DNA from: Dimorphilus gyrociliatus
Lineage: Eukaryota; Annelida; Polychaeta; Dinophilidae
DNA: 64,000 nucleotides
Assembly: GCA_904063045.1 (NCBI GenBank)
Contig: CAJFCJ010000006.1
Coordinates: forward strand, 1,315,647-1,379,646
Direction: 5' to 3'
Part shown: positions 60,080 through 64,000 of the stretch, piece by piece
Position numbering within the stretch: position 1 is the first letter of the stretch
How the letters are laid out: every line of letters starts with the position of its first letter
The notes under the pieces: model-generated
What the model was told of the DNA's origin: nothing
What the model saw: only the letters and a program-made list of their open reading frames with translations
Database searches by the model: none
Made by a program: the position numbers and the translations under genes

Positions 60080-61381
60080 ATGTCTACTAATAACAACGAT
60101 CTACTACGACAACGGAAAAAAATGCCAGAAGGAGAAGAAATCGAAGTCTTATTGAAAGAAAATGATGGTGAAGAAGAAACGACCCCAACGCCCATTGTAT
60201 CAAAACCCAGTGAAGAAGGTTCTCATCAAATGGCTCTTCAGGTGTTTCCTTCATTTATCATCGCCGGAATTGGTCTAGTGGCTGCTGGTCTTGTTCTGGA
60301 CAAGGTTCAACATTGGGAAGTTTACACAAAGTTACATCAAATCACAGTTTTAGTCACTCCTTTATTAGGGCTTAAAGGAAATTTAGAAATGACCCTTGCC
60401 AGTCGATTGTCTACATTTGCAAATAGACCAAATAAAAAACACTCTAATCTAACAGCTGCGTGGGGAAATATATGCTTGGTACAACTTCAAGCAACTGTTG
60501 TTGGAATTTTAGCAGCAATTGTTGCTGCTGTGTTCGGGTGGATACCAAAAGGACAGTTTAATTTTCAAAATTCAGTTGTTGCAGCGTCTGCAAGTGTTGC
60601 AACTGCAATGTCAGCTTCATTAATTCTAAGTGTAGTTATGGTATTGGTAGTTACTGGGGCCAGAAAGTGCAAATTGAATCCAGACAATATTGCAACCCCT
60701 TTGGCAGCGGCTCTGGGAGACGTGACTACTTTGACTTTACTATCTGCCATCGCGAGCCTAATCTACTTATCACACTTCAAATGGTTGCCTTATCTTATAC
60801 TATCAATTGCCTTATGTCTTTCTCCTTTCTGGTATATTATGTCGGCCAAAAATGAGTTAGTTAAAGATGCCCTATCTGATGGATGGACACCAATTATTAG
60901 TGCTATGGTGATATCGTCTGCAGGTGGTCTCGTACTTGATTTCGCATTATCATCCTTCGAAGGTCTTGCTGTCTTCCAACCAGTTGTGAACGGGGCGGGA
61001 GGAAATATAGCAGCTATTCACGCTTCACGTTTGTCAACAGCTTTACATACAGACAAACCAATCAATATAAAGAAATCAGCGTTCGTACTGTTAGGAATCA
61101 TGATTCCAGGTCACTTAGCCTTTTTAGGAATTATAACATATTGTGAAGCAGGACATGTCGCAATAACTCCAGCTCTCATTATTAGTTACTTTTGTGCTGC
61201 TCTTCTACAAGTGATTATTCTGTTATTTATAGCACCTGTTATCGTTAAGGCTGCATGGAATAGAAAGCTTGATCCAGACAGTGTTGCAATTCCATATTTA
61301 ACGGCAATAGGGGATCTTTTGGGATCAATGTTTTTATTGACAGCTTTCTATCTTCTGCATAAGATGAACAGTTTGAATTGA
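60080..61381 (+). CDS. SLC41 family magnesium transporter
   Basis: 433 aa, uninterrupted by introns. Integral membrane Mg2+ transporter of the MgtE/SLC41 type. An acidic N-terminal tail of about 50 residues is followed by two homologous MgtE-like halves. The family signatures are LVTPLLGLKGNLEMTLASRL in half one, paired with NGAGGNIAAIHASRLSTALH in half two, and the closing pair PDNIATPLAAALGDVTTLTLL and DPDSVAIPYLTAIGDLLGS. About ten hydrophobic segments. Vertebrate SLC41A1-3 (about 510-570 aa) are intron-rich, so this copy may be a retrogene or have lost its introns. Which SLC41A paralogue it matches cannot be decided. Confidence 0.92.
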   Translation: MSTNNNDLLRQRKKMPEGEEIEVLLKENDGEEETTPTPIVSKPSEEGSHQMALQVFPSFIIAGIGLVAAGLVLDKVQHWEVYTKLHQITVLVTPLLGLKGNLEMTLASRLSTFANRPNKKHSNLTAAWGNICLVQLQATVVGILAAIVAAVFGWIPKGQFNFQNSVVAASASVATAMSASLILSVVMVLVVTGARKCKLNPDNIATPLAAALGDVTTLTLLSAIASLIYLSHFKWLPYLILSIALCLSPFWYIMSAKNELVKDALSDGWTPIISAMVISSAGGLVLDFALSSFEGLAVFQPVVNGAGGNIAAIHASRLSTALHTDKPINIKKSAFVLLGIMIPGHLAFLGIITYCEAGHVAITPALIISYFCAALLQVIILLFIAPVIVKAAWNRKLDPDSVAIPYLTAIGDLLGSMFLLTAFYLLHKMNSLN

Positions 61382-61913
61382 AAATTAAATATTGAGAAAA
61401 ATAGTTTAATATTTAAAAACTGTTACAATTTTGGAATTAAAACTTTCGAAAATTAGTCATAATTCAAAACTTTCGATTCAATTGAAATTATTTATTTCAG
61501 TTACAATAAAAATTTCACAAAAAGATAACAAAATACTGAGTAATTTTTAAATAGTATAAAATATAAATATTATCACTATGTCATATTGGCCTATAAAACC
61601 AGTCAATGCGAGTCTACTTATTAATCAATATTTCGAAATGTTATTTCCAACCATTGATTAACAGGTTTCTGTCTTCATATCCGCCATTTTCATTTAAAGT
61701 CTTCAACATTCAGCTGATATTTACATCAAACATCGAAATTAATTTTCCAGATAATAGTTCTAATATCACATTATATAAAATATACCATCTACAACCGACA
61801 ACCTTAATATGGTTAATATTAACAAAACGAAACTAAATAAAGAAAGCAGACCGCTTTATTTCTTAACAATTTAAATTTAATCATATTTCCAGTTACACAA
61901 CGCCGCTAAAGAC
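61382..61913. other. Intergenic; UBA1 upstream region
   Basis: AT-rich DNA between SLC41 and UBA1; a 76-codon open frame at 61606-61836 looks like chance. A T-rich segment with CAG at about 61889-61891 could be the acceptor of a 5' UTR intron. Confidence 0.4.
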
Positions 61914-64000
61914 ATGGAAATCGACGAGAGCTTATATTCAAGGCAGCTGTACGTTCTCGGACATGAAGCAATGAGAAGAATGGCTCAATCAAACGTTCTC
62001 ATAGCCGGGATGCGAGGCCTTGGGGTTGAAATAGCAAAGAACATAGTTCTTGGAGGTGTAAAAGCCGTCACCATTCAAGATACTGGCAAAGCTCAATGGG
62101 GTGATTTATCTTCTCAGGTATATTCAGAATCCTATGTCTTTCAGTTCATTTCACAATAAACTGAAATTTTATGCATTTACAGTTCTTTTTGAGAGAAGAG
62201 GATTTAGGAAAATACAGAGTTGATGTGGTTCAACCCCGTTTAGCAGAATTAAACAGATATGTTCCTATTAGCATTTACAAAAAGGAACTACAAGAGGAAT
62301 TTGTTTCTGATTTCAACGTTGTCGTTCTAACTAACTCTAGCATAGAGGAACAGCGTAAAATAGCTGATTTCTGCCATACTAAAGATATCTGCGTCATAAT
62401 TGCTGACACAAAAGGATTATTTGGGTTAGAAATCATTTCAATTTCCTATATGATTCAGTATTTTGTAAATATGATGTAAAACTATGTTTGACTGAAAGTT
62501 CATTAATGAAAGTTTCGGATATGGGCCTGATTTTATGATTTTTGTTTTGATTATTTACAAACCTTATGTTCGATGTTATTCTATATTATCCTTTTAATTC
62601 CAGGCAAATATTTTGTGATTTTGGCAAATCCTTTACTGTATATGATGATAATGGTGAACAACCTCTCTCATATATGGTGGCAAATATTGAGCAAAGCGAA
62701 TTAGGCGTCGTCACTTGTTTGGATGATCAGAGACAAGAATTTCAAGATGGTGATTACGTAACGTTCACCGAGGTTCATGGAATGACCGAACTAAATGAAT
62801 GCGAACCACGAAAAATTAAATGTTTAGGACCATACACATTCTCCATAGGTGACACATCGAAATTCAGCAGCTATAGTCGTGGAGGAATCGTTAAACAAGT
62901 CAAAACAGCAAGAAAAATAGAATTCAAAAGTTTCAGTGAATCTCTGAAGTCACCGGAATTTGTCATTTCCGATTTCGCTAAATTTGATAGGCCAGCGCAG
63001 TTACATGCAGGCTTTCAAGCTTTGCACAAGTTTGTTCAAAGCAATCAAGCTTTACCAGGACCGAGAAACGAAAAAGATGCCGAAAAAGTACTAAATCTTG
63101 CAAAAGAAATTGATAGCGAAAATGGAGCAGCCGATATAATTAAAGATTTAGCAATGCAAGCCACAGGCGACCTCTGTCCAATGCAATCTGTGATTGGTTC
63201 AATTGCGGCTCAAGAAGTAATGAAAGCTTGTTCTGGAAAGTTTATGCCCATAGTACAATGGTTTTACTTTGACGCTGTTGAATGTATTCCTGCAGACACT
63301 GTTTTAACGGAAAAAGATTGCAAGCCTAAAAAATGCAGATACGATGGACAAATCGCTGTGTTTGGTGAAAAGTTTCAAGAAATTTTAGGAAATCAAAAAT
63401 ACTTTTTAGTCGGGGCAGGAGCTATAGGCTGTGAAATGCTTAAGAATTGGGCAATGATTGGATTAGCTTGTGGTTCCAATGGCCAAGCTTGGGTCACTGA
63501 TATGGATATTATTGAAAGATCTAACTTGAACAGACAGTTCTTATTCAGACCAGAAAATGTAGGAAAAACCAAGTCTGCAACAGCAGCTAATGCTTGTAGT
63601 CAAATGAATCCGAAATTTAACATATATCCTCAAGAAAATCGTGTTGGGCCTGAAACAGAAAATATTTATACAGATGACTTTTTTGAAAATTTGGATGGCG
63701 TTACTAATGCTCTGGATAATGTAGACGCCAGAATCTATATAGATAGAAGATGTGTATACTATCGTAAACCTCTCCTTGAATCGGGTACATTAGGAACGAA
63801 AGGAAACGTTCAAGTCGTTATTCCTTGGGTTACTGAATCCTATTCATCTTCTCACGATCCGCCAGAAAAGTCTATTCCAATATGTACTCTAAAAAATTTT
63901 CCTAACGCTATAGAACACACTCTACAATGGGCTCGTGATCAATTTGAAGGAATTTTCAAACAAGCCCCTGAGAGTGCTGAACAATATTTAAAGGACAGCA
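61914..64000 (+). CDS. UBA1: Ubiquitin-activating enzyme E1 (partial, runs off window)
   Basis: The first about 614 residues of a protein usually near 1050 aa. Exons: 61914-62117, 62183-62424 and 62604-64000 (open at the edge). E1 adenylates ubiquitin with ATP and loads it on its catalytic cysteine. Seen: inactive adenylation half ([40 protein letters not shown], the latter with the usual GLGVEIAKN), first catalytic-cysteine half domain, active adenylation half ([54 protein letters not shown]) and the start of the catalytic domain with the active-site cysteine in [20 protein letters not shown]. This fits UBA1 better than UBA6 or UBA7, and no nuclear-localisation N-terminal extension is present. 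Confidence 0.93.

Overview
This is nuclear DNA from a small-genome animal. Genes are split by many short GT-AG introns (mostly about 50-100 nt), intergenic DNA is AT-rich, and the products are plainly metazoan: a FoxJ2/3 forkhead factor, a receptor tyrosine phosphatase, CEP104, YLPM1, SGTA, a CHST-family sulfotransferase, SLC41 and UBA1. The compactness and the secreted and lectin families would fit a spiralian such as a miniature annelid, but the species cannot be proved from the window. Exon models below were built by hand. Each proposed model keeps one open frame through all junctions except where stated.

Layout. 0.35-1.5 kb: FoxJ2/3-like gene (-). 2.7-8.6 kb: three secreted proteins (A-, B-, C+) ending in a domain like the C-terminal (vWD-like) domain of inter-alpha-trypsin inhibitor heavy chains (ITIH-C), without the VIT and vWA domains of real ITIH. 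8.9-9.8 kb: a basic coiled-coil protein. 10.3-29.0 kb: five lectin-type membrane receptors (LR1-LR5, all +), interrupted by a carbohydrate sulfotransferase. LR1 carries two intracellular tyrosine phosphatase domains; LR2-LR5 have nearly the same kind of ectodomain but short tails or no tail. 29.6-37.5 kb: a second group of the ITIH-C-like family (D-, E+, probable pseudogene F+) plus two small secreted proteins that are the N-terminal domain alone. 38.1-64 kb: ordinary conserved genes: MORN1, a ceramide-kinase-like lipid kinase, SGTA, CEP104, an axonemal-type protein, a GAREM-like CABIT/SAM protein, a small unrecognised protein, YLPM1, an intronless SLC41 and the 5' part of UBA1.

The most interesting part is 10-29 kb. 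It looks like a paired-receptor locus: shared F5/8C-fucolectin-like, C-type-lectin-like and EGF-like ectodomains joined to different outputs (tandem phosphatase, duplicated tyrosine-motif tail, short tails, or a hydrophobic tail-less end). LR1 and LR2 are almost identical for about 1.5 kb, introns included, while their tails are unrelated. The second interest is the flanking ITIH-C-like family, which has modular architecture, shared TATA boxes and a shared 3'-UTR hairpin. The right half holds several cilium-related genes, and RFX X-box-like sites lie upstream of some of them.
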